Assembly: GCA_964036665.1 (NCBI GenBank)
Contig: OZ038533.1
Span: 2,900,001-2,964,000 of the forward strand
Reading direction: 5' to 3'
Source of the DNA: Gordius sp. MW1
Taxonomy: Eukaryota; Nematomorpha; Gordioida; Gordea; Gordiidae
Length of the DNA stretch: 64,000 bases
The position numbers were made by a program, and so were the translations under genes. Below, one piece after another: positions 9,797 through 21,984 of the stretch. Numbering within the stretch: the stretch's first letter is position 1; the number at the start of each line of letters is the position of its first letter. The notes under the pieces are model-generated. The model was given only the letters and a program-made list of their open reading frames with translations. It ran no database searches and was not told where the DNA came from.

Positions 9797-11268
9797 GAAA
9801 TATCTGTTGGGGTGCTAATAAGGATCAATATTGGGGAAATCTAATTGGAAATTTTATCAATACCTCTCATGGCATAAAGGGGACAGTATATGCATCCGCT
9901 GCTCATACAATTTATATTCGCAGTTTTAGTTACAATAACGATGGAAGTGGTATGTTTAATAATCCTTATTTATTTAGTCAAAAAAATCTTATGCAATTCT
10001 AAGTAAATATTAAAAATTTTTAAAAACATAATTCAAATACCTTTATAGACTCAAATTTTTTTGTCGGTGTCGATTCTAATGAACCTTCAGGGAGCGGAGT
10101 TATAATAGCAAATGAACTTGGCAAGTATAACAATTTTAAATGTATATTTAATAAATCGGTGATTTTAATATTAGATTTAATTCTCTTGGCAAATATAAAA
10201 ACAAGGATATAGTTTTAACTTTACCAAAAAGTATTTCTCTAAATGACGTACAATGGCTTGCCGTATGGTCGAGAAGTGATAAAGTAAGTAACAACAATGC
10301 CACTTATTTATCTTTATTTCAAATGATTTGTTAAAAAGCTTTTTTGTCATCATAATGTTTTTCGGAATTACTTTGTCTTTTATGATCTAAGTGTCTTTTA
10401 ATAACATGATGATATCAATTTTTATAACATTGTTCTCTCTTTGGCCAATTATTGTGGTTTTGATTCGTTGAGGTGACTGATGTCCTTCGAAAAAAATATA
10501 GCGCAAGGACAAGTCACTTTTCAAATCTTGTAAAAAAGTCAGGCTTAGAGAAAATTAATAGTGGCATACTCGACTCATTAAACATTATCAACTTAAAAAA
10601 ATGCAAATTAAAACAAGCACTATCAAAGAAGGCACTGCAAAACAAATTATAATTTATTATTCAGGAAAGTTATGGTCATTTAGCGATCGGGGATAAAATC
10701 TTTACCATACCACAAGTTAAATCTTTGGGTCCACTATTAGGAAATTCTCATGATATAAGTGGAAAAGACGTTGTTTTAACTTCGGAACGTTCTTTATTGA
10801 TCAAACAATTTACCTACGATGGCACTGCTCCCCGTATAATCATTATAACAAAAAAAATCATTTTGCCAATGTTTTTAGGCGTATTTTATTATGCTGGAAC
10901 TACACCTACAATTACACATATAGGAGCTCTTCAAATTGCTGACCACGAGGGCAGGTAGATTTTGTTATTAAGCTGAATTTTTATCAGTTTCTCTGAGTTT
11001 ATTAATCTTTGCATGAACAACAAAGTTTTCAAACATTTCTAAAAATAATATCATCTAATTGTATAAAAAATTTTGCATAATTTGCCTTTAAAGTTTCGGT
11101 CCATTGAAAAAAGCTGACGGCCAAAAAATACATTTGGTTTTGCCATCCAATGTAACATGGCAAAATTTTAGATGGTTTAGTATATATTGCGTGGCCTATA
11201 CAGTGGATTTAGGATCCGTTTTGATTCCAAAAGGACCTTTTAATTTGCCACCCTACAAAGCTTTTCAG
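9797..11268 (+). CDS. Protein with two tandem DM13 domains (Skeletor-like), partial
   Basis: DM13 domains are found in extracellular or matrix-associated animal proteins such as Skeletor and are thought to bind a redox group. Exons proposed: 9797-9949, 10049-10124, 10175-10283, 10665-10833, 10879-10954 and 11094-11268. All joints keep phase. The first domain shows AAHTIYIRSFSYNNDGSG, DSNFFVGVDSNEPSGSG, DIVLTLPKSISLNDVQWLAV and ends in WSRSDK. The second shows SLLIKQFTYDGTAPRV, FYYAGTTPT, IHLVLPSNVTWQNFRWFSIY and ends DLGSVLIPKGP. Both match the DM13 pattern of an FSYDG block, a W/Y-G block and a W(L/F)S block. Introns are 99, 50, 381, 45 and 139 bp. The first exon begins inside a codon, so 5' exons are missing; a donor follows at 11269, so further 3' exons are likely, though none was recognised. 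Confidence 0.82.
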
Positions 11269-12790
11269 GTAAGTCCATATTTTTCAACCTTTTGAAATAC
11301 AATTTTGAGGGCAATTTTCATTTTATCTTTTATATTAGAATTTTGCATAAATTTAAATTACGTGTCTAGTTGATAACTGAACAATCGAAGAAAGCCGGCA
11401 AAAAGGTCTAAAATAGATATGTAGAAGAACTATCAAACGTCCGTGTGTATTAAAATTTTATAAAATTTCAATTATTTTTGTCAAAACTCGAAAGCTGTTT
11501 TCATTTAAATACATGATCCTACAACTGAATAGAATTTGAATTAATATCTCTCAAAACTAAACATCTAATATAACTTTCTTTCTGCAGTTTGTTGGGTTTT
11601 TTGAAAAGGTTTAAAATCAATATTGTGTAAATGGAAATTTAAAAATATTTATATTAAAATAAGTACAGTTATTATTAAAGGGGACTAATTTAAAGTTAGG
11701 ATTTTTAAAATAACTAGTAGGACCGGTGTAAGGTGTCAGCAGCCAGCGTGTTTTTTCCAAACACCCCTTTTGATTGGGTAGAGGCGTGATTGATGAGATT
11801 TTTTGAGATAATTTTAGCTCGTATTAACACCCAGCGTTCATCGTGTTACTACTGAGACATTGTTCTTAAGTAAGCAATAAATCATTCCTACCTCATACTA
11901 AACTTTAACTACCCAAAAAGCCTTATTATTAGTTTTTTGCATACTAAAATTTGTATTGTTCTCTTCATATCCAATTCCTCTCTTAAACTATTAAAATTTC
12001 TTTATAAATTAAACTTTAAATCCCCCAAAAAACTTTATTATTTTTTTGTCGATAAAATTTTTTCTACCATATTAAATGTCCAAATACGATTTCCAAATTA
12101 TAATTCAATATTTGAAAAGCGGATAAATGTTGTACTAAAATGTTGGGCCTTATATTCCCCAAGGTTAAATAATACTTCAAATTTTGGTATTTACATTACG
12201 CATTTTGCCAACCATTTTGATTACATTACTGATTGTCTTTTAATTTTTAACATATTTTTGAATAATACAAATATTTATTTTTATGGGGAAGGGGGGCGAA
12301 ACCAACCTAAATTAGATTCCAGCTTTATCAAAATTTATAAATATATATAATATTTTATTAAAGAAACCAACCTAAATTAGTTCCAGCTTTATCAAAATTT
12401 ACAAATATATATATAAAATAATTAAAAACAATAAACATAACACGTAAAAATAGCGAAAATGAACCTTTAGTAAAAAAATATGTCAATCAATGATTGTTTG
12501 ACAGCTCTTATAAAACACGGCTGGCTTCTGCCGTACTACATCAGCTAAGCGTTGCTTTGGCTCAGTCATTAATTCTATAAATAATTAGTATTTGCAAATA
12601 GTCAATATATGATTGAATTTGGTTTGTCGGAAGTGAATGGAAATTTTTGAAAACTTAAAATGCACTCTTATGTAAATAAATTGAATGATTATTTAATTAA
12701 TTATAATTGAACAGTTCTTTATAAGCTTTGAAAATAATATGGATTAGAAAGAGCTGGAAATAAATAAACCATTACTACTTGCGAACATAC
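11269..12790. other. AT-rich stretch, no gene recognised
   Basis: A 50 bp segment (ACCAACCTAAATTAG...) is duplicated at about 12301-12350 and 12365-12415. An AT-rich ORF at 11937-12350 has no family features and is not called. The stretch may be the last intron of the DM13 gene or intergenic DNA. Confidence 0.4.
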
Positions 12791-12848
12791 AATATCTATA
12801 AACATTTTTCTTCTTCTTTATCAGTTATTTGATCTCACATTCGTGGGG

Positions 12849-14327
12849 TTAGATAAGTTTCTCCCATCTTGACCGGGTGAGTGCCATGTCTTGACTAATC
12901 TCTTTAGTTTCCATAACTTTATCGACTTGCCCTTTCCACGTGACCCGTGGTCGTCCTCTTCCTCTCTTCCCCGGTACCTCCATGTCTAATACTTTTCGAT
13001 TTACGTCATCCGTGTCCCTTCTTAGTATATGCTTATAACACCTTAGCCGATTTTCGTCAATCATGTCCGCCATAGGTTGAAAACCCATTTTTGTCATGAG
13101 AAAATCATTCGTCATATGGTCGAGCTTAGTATACCCCAAGCTCCACCGTATCATTCTCATCTCTGTGTGTAATAGCTTTCCATGCCCATGTTTCACTTCC
13201 ATAGAGTAACACCGGTCTGATAGATTTGGAAGCTTTACTCTTAAACCATATTGGCGTTTTCTTGTCGCACATTATACCGGATATACTTCGCCATTTGAGC
13301 CATCCTTTTTGGATCCGGGCATTGACATCCGTTGCGCAAACTCCCTCTTGATGTAGCATCGAGCCGAGGTATGTAAACCTGTCTACTTTTGGGTACTTCA
13401 GATGGTCATCCAGCGATGGGGTACCTTACCGTTCATTTCCATGTACCTATACCGTTTTTCGATCGTTGACCTTTAAACCATATCCAGTGAAACGCTTTGG
13501 CCACTTTTCGGCTTCTTCAAATACTTTCTCCATTGTCCTCGCATAGTACTATATCATCGCCTTATAGCATACACCAAGGCGATGGCTTATGAATGTTCAT
13601 CGTTATCGTGTCTATAATTATATTAGATAAAAATGGGCTTAAAGCAGATCCTTGATGTATCCAATTTTAACTTGAAAGGGTTTTGAGTCTCCAACTGTCG
13701 TCCTAATGCAAGAGTTTGATGCTTCATAAATATTTTTTAGAAGACGTATATATGCGTCAGGGATATTTTGTTTCCTTAGGCACCACCATATTAAATCGCG
13801 GGGGACCGTGTCATAAGCTTTCTCCAAGTCGATAAAAACCATATGTAGGTCTTTCCTCTTTTCACCATACTTATGCATCATTTGTCTTAGTGCGAAGATT
13901 GGGTCGATTGTGGATTTGCCGGCCACAAATCCTAATTGATTAGCCGATATTTTCACCTCGTTTCTCAGCCTTGTTACTAAAATCCTTTCCATAAGCTTAA
14001 GGAGTGGCAAGTTAGCTTGATACCTCTGTAATTGGCACAGTCCTGAGGGTCTCCTTTGCCTTTAAATAAGGGTATAATCGTGCTTGCTCTCCATTGATTC
14101 GGAATTCGCTCTTCTACCAATATCTTGTTAAGGAGGTTCGTCATGGTGGTGACTCCTTCTTCACGACATCCGAGCAATGCTTCCATAGGTATTCCATCTG
14201 GGCCATTTGCTTTTTCTTTTTGCATCTTGTTCATTTGTGTCCTAACTTCATCCTCTTGAAAGAGTTCGACCATACTTATATTTGGCTCTTTCGGGGAGGG
14301 AATCCTTGTCATTTGCAATATTCATAA
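12849..14327 (-). pseudogene. LINE reverse transcriptase and C-terminal region, broken
   Basis: Fragments in several frames show VAGKSTIDPIFALRQMM, MVFIDLEKAYDTVPRDLIWW and MNKMQKEKANGPDGIPMEAL, all standard RTE-type RT blocks. The C-terminal piece at 12849-13202 has RLRCYKHILRRDTDD and PGKRGRGRPRVTWKGQ. At about 13540-13580 the catalytic YADD box reads as a stop followed by GDD, so this copy cannot make an active enzyme. Confidence 0.88.
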
Positions 14328-15445
14328 GTTTCTTAAAATATTCTTTCCACCTTTTCATCACTTCTTACGGCTTAAATAAGGTTTGACCCTTTTCGTTTTT
14401 GAACTATTTTAAAAACTCCGACATCGCGACTTTTCTTCTTCCTTTTCTTGGCCAATTTGTACATAAGCCTATCACCCCCTTTATGATCCAGTTTGTTTGC
14501 CATCTCGGTGTACGCGGGAGTCTTTGCCTTTGCATCGGCCTTTTTTGCGGCCCTCTTTGCGTCCTTATTGCTGTAGCCCGCCTTTTCCCACACTCCCTTT
14601 TCACACACTCTCACCCATTAATTATCTCATTAGTTCCTTTCCCTCTAAGTTTTTAGACGTTAGGATTACATCATCCACCATTTTAGTTTTGTAGTTTTAA
14701 ACAAGTTGACCTTGTTATTTTTAAGTACACTTATTATTCCCACGCTATTCCCTATATATTGACAATTTTTCTCATATATTGCATTCTTGCTTTTTTCCCA
14801 TTTATAATTCTTCCCGCTATTTTCCGTTCTTGTAATCAAAGCTATAAAACCTATATTATTGATAATCCTCCGACTTTTTTGATTCATGCCACCGTCTATA
14901 TAGATTTTTCTTTCTTGCGATGAAATCTTTAACCGATTGATACCACCACCATAGTTCCCGATTCATAGCTTCGCCTCCTTTGGTCTATCCTAGAACACGA
15001 ATCGCTGTTTCCTTAATGTCCTTAGATAACGTCTTCCAATCGTCGTCTAGGTCTGGTAACTTCCTTGCACCCAAGAGTGAGGAGGCTTTTTGATGGTATT
15101 CTTCGTTCGTCGACGTATCCCTTAGCCTTTCATATCGAATTCGAGGTTCATATACCTTTCTTCTTTCGAGTAATACACTTCTGTCAAGATCCATAACAAG
15201 GGGACGATGTTGCCTGGCTTTCTTCTCCCGGTATTACTTTGCAACCCTTGATACTCCATAAGTCCTTTCGCCGTATAAGCAAATAGTCATTGACTAAAAT
15301 GCTCCCACTTCTATATGTCACAATATGATCTTCGCCTTTTTGAAAATAGGTGTTAAAGATCGCTATGTCATATGCTTGAGATACTTGGAGAAGTTTTTCC
15401 TTTTCTTTGTTCTTCAGACCATGTCCATAGCTTCCATGATTGCGT

Positions 15446-16079
15446 TCATACCCTTGACGATCTTTCCCTACGTGAGCGTTGAAATCTGCCCCAGTAATTA
15501 GCCTTTCTTACTGTCCGATTCCTTGTATAATTGAAGAATATGTTTTTCTCTGATTCCAAACACCCAATTTGGGGAGCATACGCGCACATAACGGTTAGGA
15601 GGCCCCCTTGATCTGCAATCTTCACCCACATTAGCCTGTCGGAACAACCTCTGACTTCCACCACCTTGTACTTGAACGATTCGCTTAGAACGATACCAAC
15701 CCCGTTTCTACGATTTGGTGACCCACTGTAGAATAGAGCCTTCCCCTAACTCCCGGGCTTTAATTCCGTTCCACCTCGTCTCTTGTAGGCAGGCGATGTG
15801 TATCTTTCTTCTTTTTAGCATTTGTGCGATCTCGATGCTCATCCCCGTCAACGTTCCCACATTCCAGCACGTTATTCGCATTCTTACAACAACTAATTTC
15901 CTTAACTGCATTCGTTGTGAGTTGGGCAATAACCCTAGTGTATTTTTCACATTGCACGGGCGGGGTATGCAGCGCGCGTTGTATGTGGAGGACGCCTTAG
16001 CCTTTTCTTGTAAAATCTTGTTTGAAACTATCATAATTTTGGAGTTGGTTTTTATAGCCGGTTTCCGACCTGACGCCAA
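15446..16079 (-). pseudogene. LINE apurinic-type endonuclease, broken
   Basis: The start of the domain, MRITCWNVGTLTGM, and the motif IACLQETRWNG are clear at about 15750-15880. A second piece with LMWVKIADQGGLLTVMCAYAPQ follows in another frame (15446-15664). The frames are separated by at least one shift. The stretch 14372-15433 holds poorly conserved linker fragments such as LERRKVYEPRIRYERLRDT. Confidence 0.85.
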
Positions 16080-16141
16080 TCCTCCATTTTTTGCACACGG
16101 ACTTGGGACCGTCGTAGGTAGTGTTAATATCTATAAACATT

Positions 16142-17875
16142 ATAAAAATATATTGGTGAATATAGTTTTAACCTATGAGTTTACTTTGTAAATATAGGAT
16201 GCTAGGGCCTATGTATACAGGTAAATTTGTTTAAAACCTTGTGCTCTTATTTGGCCAGGTCCGTTCCCTGTAGGGAGGAGTGCCAAAATAGTTATTTTTG
16301 ATTTTTAGCATAAATTTTGTTCACTATTAACATTAAATGAAATTCAATCCCCGGTTTTTTGGATAAGATTTACGATATAATAAGCTAAAACAAAGTTATT
16401 CATTATAAAACAATTTAAATAAAATGGGAGTTGATCGACCATCAGAAAATGATCAAAAATAAAATGTATATATTTATTACTATTAATTAGGAAACTAATT
16501 AAAAAAGAAAGCTGATTACATCAATAAGAAAAATTTATTTTCGTACATTTAACCGGTAATATAATTATTTCAATTTTTTTATGAATGTAGCTAGGGACTA
16601 GATCGAAATTGAATTCGGGCAAAGATTATAAAAATAACTTGGGGACGGGTGGCAAAATGAAGTTTCATAACTTTTTCAGCATTTTCCGTATACAATCAAA
16701 TTAAAAAGTAAAAAATCTCACTAAGCCTGAATTATCCGCATCTTATCATAGTTTTTGCCCTGGCCCGCCGGGAAATAAAATCTTACAACAGTTACGGTCC
16801 TCCCCGTTGGCCGGGCCTGGCATTCTGGTCTCTGGTGCTAAGGCCGACGGGCTCCAAGGTCTTTGGATGGCCAGCCTTTCGAAGGTACTAGCCTATGCAT
16901 TTGTTCATCGCCGTGTGCTTGGGGTTGCGCCCTTCGCTGTATTTTTTTATAAGAATTGGCATGCCTTATTTTAGAAAAGTATTAAATATATAGTGGAATT
17001 AATAAAAAGATACAAAAACGAAAATATTTATAAAAAAAAATGATTAAGAGACATTATCTGTTTCTTAATCTTCTTTAAGAATGGGCATCCATCAGGGAAT
17101 AAAAAATGAAGGGGATCTTATCCATTGGGTTGAACCGGCTATTTGCAGCGATCGCATACAAATAAACTTTCTCTTTTGTTAAATTATTGTTGGTAACAAG
17201 CAAAAAAACGTTTGGCTCCTATATTTTGATATAAAGCTTTAGAACAGGATACAAATAATTAAAACTTCTAAAAGTATGACATATTTGTAGTTAAAAAAGA
17301 TTTAAAATAGATAGAGAAAACATTTAGCATTTGTTTAATGGAGTGCAATTAAAAACCTAACATATGTCCAGGTGAAATATTTTTGAAAAAAAATTTGGAA
17401 TGTACTAAATAAGATTCTTATTATTATACATTTTGAAGGAAAAGCTTGTAAGCAATCAATAAATTATAATTTATTGACATTGGCATATATTTGAATATGA
17501 AAAAGTAATAAGTAACCAAATTAAGAATTTAACATTATTGAAGACTGTATTTCAGGAATAAAAAAGTTTATTGAAAATTTTTAAACAACATGTTTTATAT
17601 GGGAGAAAGGAAACTGTAATTATGCCGCAAATAAATACGGTTATATTCTAACTGTTTTATTTTAAAAATGAAGGAATTAAAGAGCTTTATTTTAATTTTA
17701 CTTCATTTTAATGGATCGTTATTGCACAAGAGAGCTAGTACTTTTGATAGTACAAGTTAGGCGCTGAAAGAGTGGTAAGATTTGTTCAAAAGGAAAACGT
17801 TGTATAGCGCGTGTTGTTATAATAAAAAAATGGTTATGTTTATTAATATCTTTCTTTTATTTGTCCCATGCTTAA
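16142..17875. other. Intergenic, with an unexplained GC-rich patch
   Basis: AT-rich DNA except for about 16756-16940, which is clearly richer in G and C (for example GGCCCGCCGGGAAATAAAAT, TTGGCCGGGCCTGG, AAGGCCGACGGGCTCC). The patch has no ORF of note and no tRNA or rRNA that I can recognise. No gene seen. Confidence 0.5.
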
Positions 17876-17960
17876 GGGTGTGGTGGCTTAGTGGATATAT
17901 GCTTTGTCTTTGAAGTGGAGCTCGCAGCTTTAATCCTGCTTTCGGCACTTTATATTACAA
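17876..17960 (+). repeat. Possible tRNA-derived SINE head
   Basis: GTGGTGGCTTAGTGGATATA contains a good Pol III A box (TGGCTTAGTGG) near 17883-17893. About 45 bp on, GCAGCTTTAATCCTGC could be a degenerate T arm (stem GCAG/CTGC). A canonical B box is not present, so this is not a functional tRNA gene. Confidence 0.35.
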
Positions 17961-17990
17961 AGCGTTTTGCACGCTTCAAGCATGCATGCT

Positions 17991-18634
17991 TAGAGCCCTG
18001 CACGGGCCGTCCGAGGCCCGGCCCGGCCCGAGTTCGGCCCGGCCCGACGGGCTTTCGGGCCGGGCTCGGGCAAATTTTAAAACATTGATCGGGCCTCGGG
18101 CTTGGGTCGGGCCTGATGGGCCAGCCCGACCCGAGGCCCGAGCCCGAAAAATTTTTTGAATAAATATTAATCCAAAATATAATTACAATACAAGATAATC
18201 CCCCTACAAATAAATATTTAGAATTTTACTACCACCTCATATTAATTTCTTGGTTAGCCGTGTGGGTCTATCTATGCTATGTATGACTTTGACTATGAGT
18301 GATGATGAAATATTTAAAACAACAGTGTGTAGATTAAGCTTAAAAGCAAAAATAATAGTAGCTATTTTGAACAATAGAGTTAGTATTATTTACCATAATT
18401 ATTCATATTTTAAATCACATAATATTCGTGATACGTAATATATTTATAGATAAATTTTTGAAATAAAATTGGTACAAATTTACATTTTTACAAAAGTCGG
18501 GCCGGGCTCGGGCTCGGGTCGGGCCTGAGTGAAAAAAACAAATCGGGCTCGGGTCGGGCTCGGGCAAAAAATAAAAAAAGGTTTCGGGCTCGGGTCGGGC
18601 TCGGGCCGATAAAATTCAATTTTGCAGGGCTCTA
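17991..18634. mobile_element. hAT-type MITE, TAGAGCC family, copy 1 (644 bp)
   Basis: The ends read TAGAGCCCTGCACGGGCC and TGCAGGGCTCTA. TGCATGCT lies on both sides (17983-17990 and 18635-18642), a perfect 8 bp duplication. Both subterminal zones are dense in GGGC(T/C)CGGGC-type repeats (17999-18145 and 18497-18607); the core is AT-rich and non-coding. Confidence 0.9.
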
Positions 18635-18642
18635 TGCATGCT

Positions 18643-20107
18643 TCATTCTGAAACGAACTTTTAAATCTCAGAGTGTGCTAATTTGATTGATCAAACTCTA
18701 CAAAGTATTAACTATCCTCATGGTTTGGTAAATTGATTTGTGAGGTTTACTTTAGTCCATCATAACCATCGACTAAATAGACTGCTCATTGAGTGCATAC
18801 ATATGAAAAATTTGAAGTTAAAAATCCGCCATCTTGAACTAAGTAAAAAGGTAAATTGGATATTATTTAAATTTCCCCCCCCCCCCCCCCAATTAAGAAA
18901 GAGGGTAAAAAAAGAAATATAATTGTTTGTCTCATAAATTTAATGTATTTTTTCTTAATTTTAAATAATTTTAGTATTCTAACATAAGCTAAAATATTTA
19001 ATCGTTTATACAAAGCATTTTTTTTATCATATGACATAAGTTTTCACTAGAAATTATACAAAAATTAAGATAAAAACTTTAAATAACTAGAGAGTATATA
19101 TAGAATACCATTATAACGTTGAAATAAATGGTTTGCTTATATCTTTCAACAAGGCGGTCAAAACTGGCATCATTTTTTTAAAGGGAATGAGCCGTCTATT
19201 TAGTCTATGATCATAACATAGCCAACTTTATACGGACATGGATAAGTTTTTTGTTCCAATACGGGCAAGCTTGGACGGGTTTTAAGTCCAATTGGCCGGT
19301 CTTGCTATAAGTAGCCTCAACTCCGGGCATGCTAAGTTTTTGAATTAATGTTTTATTTTTGCATTTTAGTGAAAAAGAACTAGTTTTTATGCACAAAATT
19401 TAAATAATTTAAATTTGAATGCTTTTTTAAGTATAACAATATTACTGAAGATATTAAGGTTTTTTAATCAAATATCTACTGTAAATGTTTAATCAAAATT
19501 GTCACAAAATTGGACCCCGACCCTCCTTCCTCCATTGGGCTATCCTACATACGCCAATGATATATATAATATAATAAAATTTTTAAATAATAATTATTTA
19601 TTAAATTTTTGTGAAACCCCTTACCATGAGGAAATCTTGCCTACGCCACTGGCTAACTTGGTACGATCAGTAGTGAAAAGTATTCTAGGAGAAGGCAATT
19701 CAGGAATAAAAAATGAAAACAAAACATGGGTAAAACGAAGACGTGCAAAGCCTAGCCAAGTTGAAAAGAAAGCTTTACAAATTATGGTCAGGCAACAGAA
19801 ATGAAGAATCAAGATTGGCGTATGTGAAAGTGGATTTTATCTGCGGGCTGAAAAATAGATTTGTGCGGGTATGATCATGGCCTAATTCAAAAATGTCGGC
19901 CCATGCATGTTTCTGTTCCCATTGTTAAAGGGAAGGAAGGGCGACCTTAAGTCCTGGGCAATTTGTAATGTAAAAGAAAAGGGATAAATTAATATTGTAT
20001 ATAACTCTAAAATTAATTATGCTAGGATAAAAATAAGTTGTAATTTGAATTATATATTAATCGATTAATAGTTATAAAATAATTAAAAAAAAATTTTTGT
20101 GTATTTT
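18643..20107. other. Intergenic, no gene seen
   Basis: AT-rich DNA with a run of 14 C at about 18877-18890. An ORF at 19499-19804 has no recognisable domain. Nothing else supported. Confidence 0.4.
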
Positions 20108-20470
20108 CACAGTGGTTGGCCACAATTGTCATAATTGTGGTTTTTAGCGCTAATTAAATTTTTTTAACGAAAATTTGTGGGTAAAAGTGTCATAAAAAAT
20201 TTTAAACTAAAACTTAGATTTGCCAACTTACCTTGTGACAATTGACATAATTGTGGTTTTTAGGGCTAATTAAATTTTTAAACGTAAATTTGTAGGTAAA
20301 AGTGTCATAAAAATTTTTTAAACATAAAATTTAGATTTGTGTCCTTACCTTGGTGACAATTGTCATAATTGTGGTTTTTAGGGCTAATTAAATTTTTAAA
20401 CTAAAATTTTTTGGTACCGGTGTCATAAAATTATTTTAAACATAAAATTTAGATTTGTCAACTTGGTGAC
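20108..20470. repeat. Tandem repeat, about 118 bp period, three copies
   Basis: Each copy carries ACAATTGTCATAATTGTGG, GGGCTAATTAAATTTTTAAA and AAAAGTGTCATAAAA. Copies start near 20121, 20238 and 20356, and a fourth is cut short near 20470. Within the unit CACAATTGTC...ATTGTG gives a short palindrome. Confidence 0.8.
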
Positions 20471-20883
20471 AAAAATAAAGCTTCGAAAATAATTATTATA
20501 ATATTTATAAATGTTAAAGTTTAGTCAGTCTGTAAAAATAAAAATAAATTAATGCTCCCAAAAATTAATATAAAAAAGATATTGTGTTATCTTGATATAT
20601 ATGCAAAATTAGCTATAAAAGATTATATAATTAAAATATATTGTATTTAAATGAGTAAAAACAAAAAATCAAGGGTTATCTTACGTCAACTGTTGCAGAT
20701 ATCAGTCACTTTTACCCGAATAACTTTTATTTAGTGGCTTTTTTCAGAAGAAATAGAATATTCGAAGATGCTATCTATTGGTCATAAACCAATTTTCCAT
20801 AAATGCTTATTTTAATATTGAACACAATTAAGTATTTAGGTATATTAGTAAAACAATTTTTGGCTTAAAAGTATAGTTATAAC

Positions 20884-21505
20884 TAGTGATAGGAAAACGC
20901 TTAGTAGTAGCTCGCTTAGCATCTCCCCGCTGATAGGAATAGACTCTTATATAAGCTATGTCTACTACTACTAGCACATAGTCACATTAAAGGCTATAGG
21001 AGATGGGAGGTTTAAGGCGCTAAAGCAATGGGAGATAGGAGGTTTGAGGTGCTATAGGAGATGGAAGGTTTGAGGCGCTAAAGCTATAGCCGATAGCACT
21101 TAAATGCGCTAGAGTCATAGCACGGCGCTAACATTGATATTAGTTTGATGGTGAGATAGGGCAAAAAAATTATATTTTCACTGCAAAAGTTGTTAGATAG
21201 ATATAGAAATAAAAGAAAGGGTGACGGATGGCGCACAATAGATGTATTTTAATATCCAATAACCAATTAAAAAAAAATTATCAAAGTTAGCGCCGTGCTA
21301 TAGCTCTAACGCATTTAAGTGCTATCGGCTATAGCTTTAGCGCCTTAAATCTCTCATCTCCTACATATAGCTCCCATAGCTTTAGCGCCTCAAACCTTCC
21401 ACAGCTTATAACACTTAAAGTGACTATGTGCCAGTAGACATAGCGGCATATGGTTGCTATGTGCTATAGCTTTAGCTCCTTAAAAACGCTATTTCCCCAT
21501 CACTA
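20884..21505. mobile_element. hAT-type MITE with GCTATAGCTTTAGCG repeats, directly upstream of MIF
   Basis: The ends are TAGTGATAGGAAAA and TTTCCCCATCACTA. The 8 bp outside are GTTATAAC (20876-20883) and GTTTAAAC (21506-21513), six of eight alike. Long inverted arms (about 20988-21145 and 21284-21445) carry repeated GCTAAAGC, TATAGC and GGTTTGAGGCGCTA units. No coding capacity. The right end is 52 bp from the MIF start codon. Confidence 0.8.
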
Positions 21506-21557
21506 GTTTAAACCTATAAATCATACATTTGTTACGAGCTGCCATACAATAATTAAC

Positions 21558-21984
21558 ATGCCTTTTTTAACTTTGTACACGAATATTAAAAAAGCTTCAA
21601 TACCGCAAGATTTTGCTAAGGAAGCATCAAAATTGGTCGCAGATATATTAGGAAAACCTGAAAGTGTATGCGTTTATACAAGTTTATATTTATATGACAT
21701 AATATTTAGTATGTCTGTGTACTCGTAATTCCTGAACAAATCATGACATTTGGTGGTTCAGACGAAATTTGTGGAATAGTTAATGTTGTCAGCATAGGTA
21801 AATTAGGTGCTGCTAATAGTAGTCATACCCAGAAAATTGGAACTTTTATTAACAAGAAGCTTGGGATTAAAACGGACAGGTTAAAAATATTTTTAATAAA
21901 TAAATATTTTGAAACAGGATGTACATCAATTTTTATGATGCACCTCCTCAAGATGTCGGCTTCAATGGACAAACATTTGGTTAA
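21558..21984 (+). CDS. MIF: Macrophage migration inhibitory factor family protein (MIF/D-DT)
   Basis: A small cytokine-like tautomerase. Exons 21558-21665, 21710-21879 and 21918-21984 join in phase and give 114 residues, the family length. The catalytic proline follows the initiator Met (MPFLTLYTN). Further family blocks are GKPESYVCVLVIPEQIMTFG, SIGKLGAANSSHTQKIG and MYINFYDAPPQDVGFNGQTF at the end. The MYINFYD block exists only after splicing out 21880-21917. Introns are 44 and 38 bp. In vertebrates and invertebrates, members act as secreted signals and as keto-enol tautomerases; which role applies here is unknown. A TATAAA string lies at about 21515, between the MITE end and the ATG. AATAAA follows near 22034. 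Confidence 0.92.

Larger units (their letters stand above)
12807..16125 (-). mobile_element. RTE-like non-LTR retrotransposon (LINE), degenerate, with 16 bp target duplication
   Basis: The element reads on the minus strand: endonuclease at the right, reverse transcriptase to the left, 3' tail at 12807 with GAAGAAGAAA-type sequence. The 16 bp AATATCTATAAACATT flanks it exactly (12791-12806 and 16126-16141), which defines both ends. The size of about 3.3 kb and the order endonuclease, RT, then a GRGRPRVTW-type C-terminal tail fit the RTE clade. The reading frame is broken many times by stops and shifts. Confidence 0.9.

Noticed and set aside
11937..12350. 137-residue ORF
   Set aside because: Composition is that of AT-rich noise (Ile, Asn, Phe, Lys, Tyr), with no domain and part of it in a local duplication.
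15715..16191. 158-residue plus-strand ORF
   Set aside because: It is antisense to the LINE endonuclease and disappears as an independent gene once the element is recognised.
17876..17960. Functional tRNA gene
   Set aside because: The A box is good but the T arm lacks the TTCGAAT-type loop and no acceptor stem pairs, so only a SINE remnant is likely.
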